From: Komagataeibacter xylinus
GTDB taxonomy: Bacteria > Pseudomonadota > Alphaproteobacteria > Acetobacterales > Acetobacteraceae
Direction: 5' to 3'
NCBI RefSeq assembly: GCF_009834365.1
Contig: NZ_CP041348.1
Span: forward strand, 2,951,001-3,015,000
Length of the DNA: 64,000 nt
A model generated the notes under the pieces. It did not search any database, was not told the origin of the DNA, and was given only the letters and a program-made list of their open reading frames with translations. The position numbers were made by a program, and so were the translations under genes. Positions 8,151 to 16,644 of the stretch are shown here, piece by piece (position 1 is the stretch's first letter; each line of letters opens with the position of its first letter).

Positions 8151-9011
8151 ATGACCACCACCATCCCCCCCCAGAGCCAGCCCCACCAGCCCGGCGTAGA
8201 GCGGCTGATGAATCCGCAGGCCGAACATATCCGCGAGAGCTATCGCGGTAGTGGCAAGCTGAAGGGACGCCGAGCACTGGTCAGCGGCGGTGATAGCGGC
8301 ATCGGGCGGGCTGCCGTGCTGCATTTTGCCCGCGAGGGTGCCGATGTGGCCATACTTTACCTTGAAGAAGATGAAGACGCACACGAGACGGTGCGCCTGG
8401 CCAAGGCTGAAGGTGTGCGCGCACTTGCCATACGCGGCAACGTAGCCAACAGCGCCGTATGTGATGATGCGGTCAGGCAGACCGTCGATACGCTGGGCGG
8501 CCTCGACATTGTGGTGAACAATGCAGGCGTGCAGTATGTCAGCGAAGACCTGACCGATATTACCGATGACATGTGGCAGCATCACATGGATGTGAATATC
8601 AACGGCTATTTCTACCTCACCCGCGCTGCCCTGCCACATCTGGGGCGTGACAGCGTCATCATCAACACGTCTTCCATCAATGCCTTTGCGGGCAATCCCT
8701 CGCTCGTAGCCTATACCACCACCAAGGCAGCCGAGATGGGCTTTACCCGCGCGCTGGCGCTACAGCTTGCGCCACAGGGCATCAGGGTAAATGCCGTTGC
8801 CCCCGGCCCGGTCTGGACCCCGCTGCAGCCCGCAAGCTGGGGGCCGGTTGACCCGGAATCCGTTGCCCATCTGGGTGACAAGACAGCCCTTGGCCGCGTG
8901 GGTCAGCCCAGTGAGTTAGGTCCGGCCTATGTGTATCTGGCAGCGCAGGATTCATCGTTCGTGACCGGGCAGACCCTGCACGTCAATGGCGGCATGATCG
9001 TCAATGGCTGA
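8151..9011 (+). CDS. Short-chain dehydrogenase/reductase, YghA-like
   Basis: The 286-aa NAD(P)-dependent oxidoreductase has the cofactor loop SGGDSGIG (45-52), NNAG (123-126), a catalytic Ser at 174-175 and Tyr188-x3-Lys192. The N-terminal extension before the Rossmann fold and the SWGPVDPESV segment fit the general-stress/YghA subgroup rather than FabG. The substrate is unknown, probably an aldehyde or ketone. Its last 8 bases overlap the start of the epimerase-like gene, so the two are probably translationally coupled and act on related carbohydrates. Confidence 0.85.
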   Translation: MTTTIPPQSQPHQPGVERLMNPQAEHIRESYRGSGKLKGRRALVSGGDSGIGRAAVLHFAREGADVAILYLEEDEDAHETVRLAKAEGVRALAIRGNVANSAVCDDAVRQTVDTLGGLDIVVNNAGVQYVSEDLTDITDDMWQHHMDVNINGYFYLTRAALPHLGRDSVIINTSSINAFAGNPSLVAYTTTKAAEMGFTRALALQLAPQGIRVNAVAPGPVWTPLQPASWGPVDPESVAHLGDKTALGRVGQPSELGPAYVYLAAQDSSFVTGQTLHVNGGMIVNG

Positions 9012-10272
9012 GCCGCTACCTGCCCTGATGCTGCCTGCCGCATCATGGCTGCGCCTTTCACCCCATCGCCGCTGGCTCGACATGCAGGGCCAGCGCCTGC
9101 TTGATTTCTCCAAGCCATCACGCGTGGCGCAGGGCTTCGCTGCCCTTGATGATGACGGCGCCCTGCCGCCGCCCGCCACGGCAGACAGCACGCTCAGCGC
9201 GCGCATGACCCATGTCTATGCCGTGGCTTCCGGGCGCGGCCTGCCGGGCTGCGGCCCGCTGGCCGCCCATGGCGTGGCCTGCCTGCTCGGCCCCCTGCGT
9301 GACCATGAGCATGATGGCTGGTTCCTGACACCTCCCACCAATGGCGCCCGCCCGTCGGATGCCCGCAAGCAGGCCTACCTGCATGCCTTTGTGGCCCTCG
9401 CCGCTTCATCCGCAACAGTTGCGGGTGTGCCGGAGGGGCGCATGCTGCTCGATGCGGCACTGAAGGTATGGGAAGACCATTTCTGGAGCGAGAAGGAAGG
9501 CGTCTTTCGTGAAAGCTTTGCCGCTGACTGGTCGGATGAGGAAAACTATCGCGGCGCCAACGCCAACATGCATTCAGTCGAGGCCTGCATGGCGGTGGCG
9601 GACGTAACGGGCAACCCCGTGTGGCGGCAACGCGCGCTGCGCGTGGTGGAGCGCTTCATCCATACGCTAGCCCGTGAGGCCGACTATTTCCTGCCCGAAC
9701 ATTACGACCGGAACTGGACGCTACTGCCCGACTACCACCGCGACACCCCGACTGACGCCCTGCGTCCCTATGGCATGACGCCGGGGCATTTCGTGGAATG
9801 GTCTCACCTGCTGCTCAAGCTGGAAGCCGCCCTGCTACGCACGCAGGGTCATGCCCCGCCGTGGCTTGTGGATGATGCGGTAGCGCTGTTCCACCGTGGC
9901 ATGGAAACTGGCTGGGCGCGTGATGGCGCGCCGGGGCTGGTCTATACCATCGACTGGAACCACCAGCCCGTGGTGCATAACCGCCCCCACTGGTGTCAGG
10001 CCGAGGCCATGACTGCTGCCGCCGCCCTGCTCAAGCGCACGGGGCATGCGCAATATGAGCAATGGTACCGCACGATATGGAATTATATCGACCTTTACAT
10101 GATCGATCGCAAACGCGGCGGCTGGATACAGGAACTCGACCAGCACAACCGGCCATCCGCCGTGGTCTATAAGGGCAAGGCTGATCTGTACCACGCCTGG
10201 CAGGCCACCCTCACGCCGCTGCTGCCGCTCGCGCCAAGCTTTGCTACGGCCATATCGTTACTGGAAAACTAG
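9004..10272 (+). CDS. AGE-family sugar epimerase/isomerase
   Basis: The 422-aa protein has the alpha/alpha-barrel family pattern of N-acylglucosamine 2-epimerases and mannose isomerases: a His in NANMHSVEACMAVAD, another in MTPGHFVEWSHLLLKLE, HWCQAEAM, and the C-terminal YHAWQATLTPLL. Members interconvert aldoses and ketoses such as mannose and fructose. It overlaps the SDR by 8 bases and its TAG stop overlaps the stop of the minus-strand CPCC gene (CTAG at 10269-10272). The exact sugar is not readable from the sequence. Confidence 0.82.
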   Translation: MAEPLPALMLPAASWLRLSPHRRWLDMQGQRLLDFSKPSRVAQGFAALDDDGALPPPATADSTLSARMTHVYAVASGRGLPGCGPLAAHGVACLLGPLRDHEHDGWFLTPPTNGARPSDARKQAYLHAFVALAASSATVAGVPEGRMLLDAALKVWEDHFWSEKEGVFRESFAADWSDEENYRGANANMHSVEACMAVADVTGNPVWRQRALRVVERFIHTLAREADYFLPEHYDRNWTLLPDYHRDTPTDALRPYGMTPGHFVEWSHLLLKLEAALLRTQGHAPPWLVDDAVALFHRGMETGWARDGAPGLVYTIDWNHQPVVHNRPHWCQAEAMTAAAALLKRTGHAQYEQWYRTIWNYIDLYMIDRKRGGWIQELDQHNRPSAVVYKGKADLYHAWQATLTPLLPLAPSFATAISLLEN

Positions 10273-10460
10273 GGCCTGTTAGACTTTGAATGACAGGTTC
10301 TGGCCTGATTCAGGCTGAGAATGTTTGCCCCACCTGAAAAGTCCGGGTCTGCTGACTGCACGGGATCGTCTTCCCAATTACAGATCATACAGATTTCATA
10401 GTCGCCATATTCCGAGATGGTCAATGCTTCACAGCATGGACACGGTAGCAGTCCTGTCAT
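10269..10460 (-). CDS. CPCC-type cysteine-rich small protein
   Basis: The 63-aa product starts MTGLLPCPCCEALTIS and continues with YEICMICNWEDDPVQ and a conserved-looking GGANILSLNQAR tail. The pattern CPCC ... C-x-x-C-x-W-E-D-D is that of the Cys_rich_CPCC domain, a probable zinc-ribbon-like fold often found near polymorphic toxin and immunity genes. The ATG at 10460 is used rather than a TTG at 10472. It sits in AT-richer DNA next to a broken immunity-like gene. Confidence 0.8.
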   Translation of the reverse strand: MTGLLPCPCCEALTISEYGDYEICMICNWEDDPVQSADPDFSGGANILSLNQARTCHSKSNRP

Positions 10461-10635
10461 TATCTGTTCCAATCATTCATTCCATAAATTGAATGGAAAA
10501 CCGTTCTGTTTCCAGAAATTCCCTCATGATAACAGAATGTTTTCTGTAACACTTTTTTCAGGTGACATTTAAGGGTAAAGGATGTTGAATATTTTTTTAC
10601 CGGTGGAGGCCGCCTTTATGATGACATCATAAAAA

Positions 10636-11009
10636 TTGGCGATTTTTTCTGAACGTTTCTTTTCAAACAATACGTTTTTCAATGCACGTCAATATCAGGA
10701 ACAGTGGCTTACACCATCTGAAAGGCTGTTCATAAACAGAAAAACCTATTTTCTGGTGAATGTGCATGATCCGGGCGTCGCAAATTTTTTTACGTTCTGG
10801 CCATATTACTTAATTGATGACATGGTTTATTGTTCAATAACAAAATCATTTTTCCCGATAAATATTGTCTAAATAAAACCGTCTCCTTCCAGACCAACCT
10901 GGAAGATATCAGATTTATTAATGAAGATGGTCTGAAGATTTCCACGTGGCGGACCGACCTGCACGCCATGCTGGGTTTCAGCACGAAAATGCACCGTCTT
11001 CTGGCCTGA
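10636..11009 (+). pseudogene. Frameshifted gene resembling a CdiI-type immunity protein
   Basis: One frame from TTG 10636 to 10872 encodes a product with ARQYQEQWLTPSERLFIN and FFTFWPYYLIDDMVYC. An adjacent frame, open from 10821 to a TGA at 11007-11009, continues with SFQTNLEDIRF and NEDGLKISTWRTDL. Joined by one frameshift around 10830-10870, they give a protein of about 120 aa. A WWP/WP-Y-x-I-x-D-x-VY segment followed by EDG-x-x-IS-W is what I recall of contact-dependent-growth-inhibition immunity proteins. The DNA is AT-rich compared with its neighbours, as expected for acquired genes. It could also be a programmed or sequencing frameshift. Confidence 0.45.
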
Positions 11010-11153
11010 AAAACCCAATTCATGCCATAGCCCCTTCGCCCGCCGGTGCAATGCCGTAACATAAAATTGCCGCAGGCACTCCCTCACACGGAGCAGACCG
11101 GGCTATAGTGGCGGACAGAACCAGTCCGCAAGCATCCGGGTGCGCCGCCAACC

Positions 11154-12149
11154 ATGTCTTCGCCTTCTCCTTCCCTTCCTTCCGGCCCGTGGCGACTTGC
11201 CGCGCATGCGTTCGGGCGCAACAGGTCGGCCATGGGCGCGCTGGGCGTGCTGGCATTCATCACCTGCGCCTGCCTGCTGGCTCCGCTTTATGCCCATGAT
11301 GTGGCCCACAGCGATCCCTTCGCCTCAAACGTGGCCGGCAGCATCGTGCTCGATGGACAGGAGGTGGACATCATGCAGCCCAATGACAATCCGCTGCATC
11401 TCGGCCTCAGCCCCATCGGCCCCACGGGGCATGCCGCCTATCTGCTCGGCGCTGACAGCCAGGGCCGCGATCTTGCCGCCCGCCTGCTCTATGGCGGGCG
11501 CAACTCCCTGCTCATTTCGGCCTGCGCGGCCGTGCTGTGCCTTGTGGTGGCAACACTTGCGGGCATCGTTGCGGGTTTCTGCGGTGGCGTGATCGATGTT
11601 GTCCTCTCCCGCATCATGGACATCATGTGGGCGGTGCCGGTCTATCTGTTTGCCATCTCGCTTTCCATCGTCATGGTCAGCCAGCAAATCCATCTTGGAC
11701 CATTCGTGCTGGGGGCGGACAGCCTGCTTATTCCCATCTTCATCATCGCACTGGTTTACGTGCCCTATGCCGCACGCCCCATACGCGGGCGGGTGCTGGC
11801 GCTGCGGCAGGCGGAGTTCGTCACCGCCGCGCGCAGCCTTGGCGTGCCGGGGTGGCGGATCATGCTGCTTGACATCATGCCCAACATCAGCACCACGCTG
11901 GCAACGCTCGGCCCGCTGCTCATGGCGCTGGCCCTGCTGGCGGAGAGTGCGCTGTCCTTCCTCTCGCTGGGGGTGCAGGCGCCACAGGCGTCATGGGGCA
12001 CCATCATTCAGGGTGGCGAGGGCCTGATCTATACCCGCCCGCTTGTTGCGGTCGCGCCGGGTCTGGCCATCGTGGCGGTAGTGCTTGCCCTCAATATCGT
12101 GGCCGATGGCCTGCGCGATGCACTTGACGGGCGCGAGGGCGCACGATGA
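11154..12149 (+). CDS. Peptide/nickel-type ABC transporter permease (DppC/OppC-like)
   Basis: The 331-aa inner-membrane protein has the N-terminal helix, a large periplasmic loop, the conserved LLGADSQGRDLAARLLYGGRNSL block of OppC/DppC proteins, and the EAA-type motif ARSLGVPGWRIMLLDIMPN that docks to the ATPases. It is the first gene of a four-gene operon and overlaps the next by ATGA. In most relatives the B-type permease precedes the C-type; here the order is reversed. No substrate-binding protein gene lies upstream. Confidence 0.88.
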   Translation: MSSPSPSLPSGPWRLAAHAFGRNRSAMGALGVLAFITCACLLAPLYAHDVAHSDPFASNVAGSIVLDGQEVDIMQPNDNPLHLGLSPIGPTGHAAYLLGADSQGRDLAARLLYGGRNSLLISACAAVLCLVVATLAGIVAGFCGGVIDVVLSRIMDIMWAVPVYLFAISLSIVMVSQQIHLGPFVLGADSLLIPIFIIALVYVPYAARPIRGRVLALRQAEFVTAARSLGVPGWRIMLLDIMPNISTTLATLGPLLMALALLAESALSFLSLGVQAPQASWGTIIQGGEGLIYTRPLVAVAPGLAIVAVVLALNIVADGLRDALDGREGAR

Positions 12150-13120
12150 TCCCTGCCCTGCTCCGCCGTCTCGGCCAGACGCTGCTCGTGCTGTTTGGCG
12201 TGTCGGTGCTGGTGTTCACGGTGTTTTTCGCCACACCGGGTGCCGACCCCACCGCGCGCATCGCAGGTCGCAATGCCTCGCCGCAGATCATGGAAAAAGT
12301 GCGCCGTGAATACGGCTTCGACCGTGCCCTGCCGGTGCAGTACGTGACCATGATGAAAAAACTGTTCGTCACCCGCGACCTCGCCTCCTACGCCGACCGG
12401 GGCGAACTGGTGGTGCCGCAGATCCTGCAGGCGGCCCCGGTTACGGCCTGCCTCGTATGCGGGGCGGCGTTCATCTGGGTCAGCGCTTCCATCATCATGG
12501 GCACGCTGGCCGCAGCTTTTAAGGATACATGGGTGGACCGCACGCTCATGATGGCCGGGCTGGCCGGTATTTCCATACCTGTGTTCTGGCTGGGGCAGGT
12601 CACCAACCTGATGACGCAGAGCCGCTATCACGACACATGGCTGTTCTCATGGGTGCCGGGACTGGGTTATGTGCCGTTCAGCGAGGACCCGGGCGGGTGG
12701 TTCCGCGCGCTTGTCATTCCATGGATCGTGCTGGCGGTCATGTTCATCGGCATCTACAGCCGGGTGCTGCGGGCCGATCTCGTCGCACTGGCAGGCGAGG
12801 ACTTCATGCGCACCGCCCGCGCCAAGGGACTTTCACCCACGCGGGTCATGCTGCGCCACGGGCTGCGCACCGCGCTGGTTACGTTCGTCTCGCTGTTCGG
12901 GCTGGATTTCGCGCAGCTTGTGGGTGGCGGCGCGCTGCTGACGGAGGTGGTGTTCGGCCTGCCCGGCGTGGGGCGGCTGACCTATCGGGCGCTCACCAAT
13001 CTCGACCTGCCGGTTATTATGGCCACGGTCATGTATTCCGCCATTTTCGTGGTGGTGGCCAATGCGGTGGTGGATATGGTGTACCTGCTGCTTGACCCAA
13101 GGGTGCGTGATGCCCGCTGA
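12146..13120 (+). CDS. Peptide/nickel-type ABC transporter permease (DppB/OppB-like)
   Basis: The 324-aa permease has the OppB/DppB N-terminal helix (LLVLFGVSVLVFTVFF), the EAA loop RTARAKGLSPTRVMLRHGLRTAL and the C-terminal VEVVFGLPGVG-like signature TEVVFGLPGVGRLTYRA. It pairs with the DppC-like permease to form the membrane channel. Starts and stops overlap on both sides (ATGA with the preceding gene, 11 bases with the next), so the operon is tightly coupled. Confidence 0.88.
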   Translation: MIPALLRRLGQTLLVLFGVSVLVFTVFFATPGADPTARIAGRNASPQIMEKVRREYGFDRALPVQYVTMMKKLFVTRDLASYADRGELVVPQILQAAPVTACLVCGAAFIWVSASIIMGTLAAAFKDTWVDRTLMMAGLAGISIPVFWLGQVTNLMTQSRYHDTWLFSWVPGLGYVPFSEDPGGWFRALVIPWIVLAVMFIGIYSRVLRADLVALAGEDFMRTARAKGLSPTRVMLRHGLRTALVTFVSLFGLDFAQLVGGGALLTEVVFGLPGVGRLTYRALTNLDLPVIMATVMYSAIFVVVANAVVDMVYLLLDPRVRDAR

Positions 13121-14135
13121 TTCCATGCCCCTGCTCGATGTGCGCAACCTGTGCGTGAGCGTGCCCGCGAATGGCGGCATGATCCCACTGGTCGAGAACG
13201 TGTCCTTCAGCGTGGATGAAGCCGAAATCGTGGGGCTGGTGGGTGAGTCAGGTTCGGGCAAGTCGGTCACGGCCATGGCGCTGATGGGGCTGATCGACAG
13301 CCCCGGAATAAAGATCAGCGGCTCGGCGCGTTTTCGCGGGCAGGAACTCGTGGGCATGCCGCAGCGCGCCCTGCGCAGGCTGCGCGGGCGTGACATCGCC
13401 ATGATCTTTCAGGACCCGATGACGGCGTTCACCCCGGTCTATACCATCGGCTGGCAGATTGATGAGCAGATCCGCGCGCATGAGCGCCTCTCGCGCAGTG
13501 CCGCTCGGGCCCGCACGGTGGCGTTGCTGGCCGAGATGGGCGTGCCCGATCCCGCCCGCACGGCGCAGCGCTATCCGCACCAGCTCTCGGGCGGGTTGCG
13601 GCAGCGTGCCATGATCGCCATGGCGCTTTCATGCAATCCCACGTTGCTGATTGCCGATGAACCGACAACCGCGCTTGACGTAACCGTGCAGGCCCAGATC
13701 CTTGAACTGCTGCGCGGCCTGCGCCACAGCCATGGCTCTTCCGTGCTGCTCATCACACACGATATGGGCGTGGTGGCCCAGACCTGTTCGCGCACGCTCG
13801 TGCTCTATTCCGGCCGCATGGCAGAGAGCGGATCAACCGCCACCCTGTTCGCCCGGCCTGCCCACCCCTATACCGCGGCATTACTGGACTCCATCCCCCC
13901 GCTTTACGGCACCCGCCCGCACCGCCTGCCCGCCATTGCGGGCGTGCCGCCTACGCCACAGGAGCGACCTGCCGGCTGCGCCTTTGGCCCGCGCTGTGCC
14001 TATGTGCACGCAACCTGCCTGCCTGCCCCGCCACCACTGACCAGCATCGGGGCCGGACAGCAGGCCGCCTGCGTGCTCCCCGCCGAAGGCAGGCCCCTGC
14101 CACCCCGCGCTACCACACAGGCCACGCCAGCATGA
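13110..14135 (+). CDS. Peptide-type ABC transporter ATPase (DppD-like)
   Basis: The ATPase has Walker A GESGSGKSVTAM, the signature LSGGLRQRAMIAMAL, Walker B LLIADEPTTALDV and a C-terminal oligopeptide-transporter extension with RPAGCAFGPRCAYVHATC, whose cysteines bind an iron-sulfur cluster in some homologues. The ATG at 13110 overlaps the preceding permease by 11 bases; a second ATG at 13125 is also possible. It works with the following ATPase as a heterodimer. Confidence 0.9.
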   Translation: MPADSMPLLDVRNLCVSVPANGGMIPLVENVSFSVDEAEIVGLVGESGSGKSVTAMALMGLIDSPGIKISGSARFRGQELVGMPQRALRRLRGRDIAMIFQDPMTAFTPVYTIGWQIDEQIRAHERLSRSAARARTVALLAEMGVPDPARTAQRYPHQLSGGLRQRAMIAMALSCNPTLLIADEPTTALDVTVQAQILELLRGLRHSHGSSVLLITHDMGVVAQTCSRTLVLYSGRMAESGSTATLFARPAHPYTAALLDSIPPLYGTRPHRLPAIAGVPPTPQERPAGCAFGPRCAYVHATCLPAPPPLTSIGAGQQAACVLPAEGRPLPPRATTQATPA

Positions 14136-15109
14136 GTGACCTTACCCCCGTGCTGGAACTGCGCGATGTGCACAGGACCTACCGCCTGCCCCGTGGGCAG
14201 AAACTCAGGGCGGTTGATGGCATATCGCTGCGCGTCATGCCCGGCGAGATGCTGGGGCTGGTGGGGGAATCCGGCTGTGGCAAGTCCACGCTGGGGCGGT
14301 GCATGCTGCGGCTTGATGATGTCTCATCGGGGCAGGTTCTGTTTGAAGGGCGCGACATCACCACCCTGAGCGAACGGAAGTTGCGCCCGCTACGTCCGGC
14401 CATGCAGATGGTGTTCCAGAATTCCACCGCAGCCCTCAACCCGCGTCGCAGTATTGGCGACCTGCTGGCCGAGCCGCTGCGCGTACATCCGGCGCCCGAC
14501 GGGCGCAAACACACGGCAGCCACGATCACCGCGCGGCTGCATGAACTCATGGCGCTGGTCGGCCTGCCTGCCTCAGCGCTTGCGCGGTACCCGCATGCCT
14601 TTTCAGGTGGGCAGCGCCAGCGCATCAACATTGCCCGCGCACTCGCGCTCTCGCCACGACTGGTGGTGGCGGATGAACCGGTCTCGGCGCTTGATGTGTC
14701 GGTGCAGGCCCAGATCGTCAACCTGTTTGCTGATCTGCGCGAGCGGCTGGGACTGACCTATGTATTCGTGGCGCATGACCTGGCGGTGGTGCGGCAGATT
14801 TCAACCCGCATCGCGGTCATGTATCTCGGCGCGATTGTGGAATGCGGCGAGACGGATGACGTGCTGCATGCGCCCGCCCATCCCTACACCGCCGCCCTGA
14901 CCGCAGCCGTGCCGTGCCCCGTGGTGGGTGCGCCGCCAGCCATGCTGCTGCGTGGCGATGTGCCCAGCCCGGTCAACCGGCCTGCGGGCTGCCGGTTTCA
15001 TACGCGCTGCCCGCAGGCACAGGCGCGGTGTAGCATGGAGGAACCCGGCCTGCGCGTCATCCGCCCCGGCCATGAAGTGGCCTGCCACTACCCGCTCCCG
15101 CCTGCGTAG
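14132..15109 (+). CDS. Peptide-type ABC transporter ATPase (DppF-like)
   Basis: The 325-aa ATPase has Walker [13 protein letters not shown], signature FSGGQRQRINIARAL, Walker B LVVADEPVSALDV and the C-terminal extension with RPAGCRFHTRCPQAQARC. It overlaps the preceding ATPase by ATGA and ends the operon; a dispersed hairpin repeat follows within 20 bases and probably terminates transcription. The four-gene set is complete except for the periplasmic binding protein, which must be encoded elsewhere or be absent. Confidence 0.9.
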   Translation: MSDLTPVLELRDVHRTYRLPRGQKLRAVDGISLRVMPGEMLGLVGESGCGKSTLGRCMLRLDDVSSGQVLFEGRDITTLSERKLRPLRPAMQMVFQNSTAALNPRRSIGDLLAEPLRVHPAPDGRKHTAATITARLHELMALVGLPASALARYPHAFSGGQRQRINIARALALSPRLVVADEPVSALDVSVQAQIVNLFADLRERLGLTYVFVAHDLAVVRQISTRIAVMYLGAIVECGETDDVLHAPAHPYTAALTAAVPCPVVGAPPAMLLRGDVPSPVNRPAGCRFHTRCPQAQARCSMEEPGLRVIRPGHEVACHYPLPPA

Positions 15110-15124
15110 GGGCGGAAACATAAC

Positions 15125-15205
15125 AAAGTTTTTTGTGAAGCTTTTTTCAGAAAGCTTTAAAGAATGCCGCCTTTTTGAGAAAAGGCGGCGCCCAAAAACT
15201 TTTAT
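15125..15205. repeat. Dispersed intergenic hairpin repeat, copy 1
   Basis: The core AATGCCGCCTTTTTGAGA followed by AAAAGGCGGCGCCC forms a stem of CCGCCTTTT with AAAAGGCGG, flanked by AAGCTTTTTTCAGAAAGCTTT on one side and AAAAACTTTTAT on the other. The same structure and flanks occur in inverse orientation at 52751-52832. It fills the gap between the convergent ABC operon and the AhpD-like gene, where the hairpin with T-runs on both sides can terminate transcription in both directions. Similar elements are frequent in acetic acid bacteria to my knowledge. Confidence 0.75.
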
Positions 15206-15214
15206 CCGTTTTTT

Positions 15215-15796
15215 TCAGGCTTCCGTGGGTTCTACTGCCTGGCCCAGCGTGTGCATGAGCCGATTGGCCCAGCCAAAAATGGCGCTGGCCAGCACGAGGT
15301 CAAGTGCCTGAAGCGCGTTGAAGCCCAGATCGCGCACATGGTTCATATCGGCCTGGGTTGCCGCGACGGGTGTTTTGGAAAGGGCGACCGCAAAGTCGAA
15401 CAGACCTTGTGAATACTCATCAATTTCAGCCTTGGTGCCATCGGTAAAGATCTCATCCATGACTTCGGGCCGTCTGGTCAGTTCGATATAACGCGCTGCA
15501 TGGACCGAGCCGCAGTAAATGCAGTGGTTCACCACCGATGTCGCCACCGCCGCAAGTTCACGCTCCGCGCGCGGCAGGCCATCCTTGCCGTACATGATCA
15601 GGTTGAACAGCGGCGAGCGGTATTTCAGGCTTTCGGGGTCATGCGCCAGTGTGAGCGTATATTTCGAGATCTTGCGGTGCGAAGGGGTTTCCTGCAGGGC
15701 CTCGCGCTGGGCGGGGGTTGCCGTGTCATAATCCACCGGGGTGATGTAAGGCTCCCAGTCAAGCGTGTCGGTGGTAAAGCGGGTGACGGGCTTCAT
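15215..15796 (-). CDS. AhpD-like alkylhydroperoxidase domain protein (Avi_7169 type)
   Basis: The 193-aa protein belongs to the carboxymuconolactone-decarboxylase (CMD) superfamily. It keeps the AhpD redox motif CIYCGSVHAAR (C-x-x-C-x3-H), so it can act as a thiol peroxidase or disulfide reductase. Its start overlaps the stop of the upstream CMD gene by 4 bases. Pairs of this kind (Avi_7169/Avi_7170 families) are known to sit beside flavin monooxygenase and ABC importer genes, which is also the case here. The substrate is unknown. Confidence 0.82.
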   Translation of the reverse strand: MKPVTRFTTDTLDWEPYITPVDYDTATPAQREALQETPSHRKISKYTLTLAHDPESLKYRSPLFNLIMYGKDGLPRAERELAAVATSVVNHCIYCGSVHAARYIELTRRPEVMDEIFTDGTKAEIDEYSQGLFDFAVALSKTPVAATQADMNHVRDLGFNALQALDLVLASAIFGWANRLMHTLGQAVEPTEA

Positions 15797-16290
15797 GCGA
15801 ATGTCTCCTCAACCAGACGGACCCCTGCAAGCACGCGGGCCTGGAAATTGATGCACGCCACCAGTTCGGCCAGGCTGACGACATCGCTGTCGGTCAGGCC
15901 CGCGCCAAGCAGGGCATCAATATGCTCCCGGCTGGCCCTGGCGGGCGTGAGTGTGACCGTATCGACATAGGACAGGATGGCCACCCCGCGCGCATCCGCA
16001 GCCCCGGCCCCATCCGCAATGGCCGCAACCTGCGCGGCGCCCTCCATGGTGGCAAGCAGGTTGGCGTAGATCGTGGCCAGTTCTTCGCTGCCATTGGCCC
16101 GCGCAATGCGGATGGCGATGGCGCAGCGCTGGGCATGAGGGAGGTTGCCGCAGGCGGCGGGAGTGACGACGGCCTGCCCGCTGGCATCGCACAACTGCAT
16201 GATTTTCGCACGGTCCGCCAGGGCTGCCTTCATCTCACCGGAATGCGAGCTTTCCGATAGGGAACTGAATGTCGAGAATGGGTTGGACAT
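15793..16290 (-). CDS. CMD domain protein without redox cysteines (Avi_7170 type)
   Basis: The product of about 165 aa (MSNPFSTFSSLSES...) has the helical CMD fold region LPHAQRCAIAIRIA through SDVVSLAELVACINFQARVLAGVRLV. At the place where the partner has C-x-x-C it reads CINFQAR, so the second cysteine is missing and it is probably not a peroxidase on its own. It may form a hetero-oligomer with the downstream AhpD-like protein. The ATG at 16290 is chosen; upstream codons in a longer frame show no family features. Confidence 0.75.
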   Translation of the reverse strand: MSNPFSTFSSLSESSHSGEMKAALADRAKIMQLCDASGQAVVTPAACGNLPHAQRCAIAIRIARANGSEELATIYANLLATMEGAAQVAAIADGAGAADARGVAILSYVDTVTLTPARASREHIDALLGAGLTDSDVVSLAELVACINFQARVLAGVRLVEETFA

Positions 16291-16580
16291 TGCCTTCCAC
16301 TTCCTGCTGGGCCGGTTCCCCGAAGGACCGGCAGTGGGGTGTCGGCGCAGGCTATCATGCGCTTCCTGCATGGCAATACATCAAATGCCCAGATATGGAT
16401 ATTGGCAGGGAGCCGGTTTCCATGGCCTCGCCATGGCTGTGGGCCTCAGGCACCGGGAGCAATGTGCTGACGGTCGCCTGCGCGGGTGGCAGTCAGGGCG
16501 GGCTGCGGGGGGCATGGAGATCGTGTTCATCAAGGAGATCCGGGTTGCGACCCAGAAGGCCGGTTACGATCATACCGCTA

Positions 16581-16628
16581 TGTGCCAAGGGCCGGGAAAG
16601 GCGCATTCCTCCCCCGGGCCCTGGCACA
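16581..16628 (-). terminator. Long inverted repeat ending the rhodanese operon
   Basis: TGTGCCAAGGGCCGGG and CCCGGGCCCTGGCACA are near-perfect complements around a 16-base loop, located just downstream (minus strand) of the rhodanese stop at 16645. It most likely terminates the transcript coming from the monooxygenase gene. In the same 354-base gap (16291-16644) lies a perfect CCATGGC-CTC-GCCATGG repeat (16420-16436), which could be an operator or promoter-region hairpin for the CMD pair. No gene was seen in the gap. Confidence 0.6.
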
Positions 16629-16644
16629 TGGCGTTGCAGTCAGA

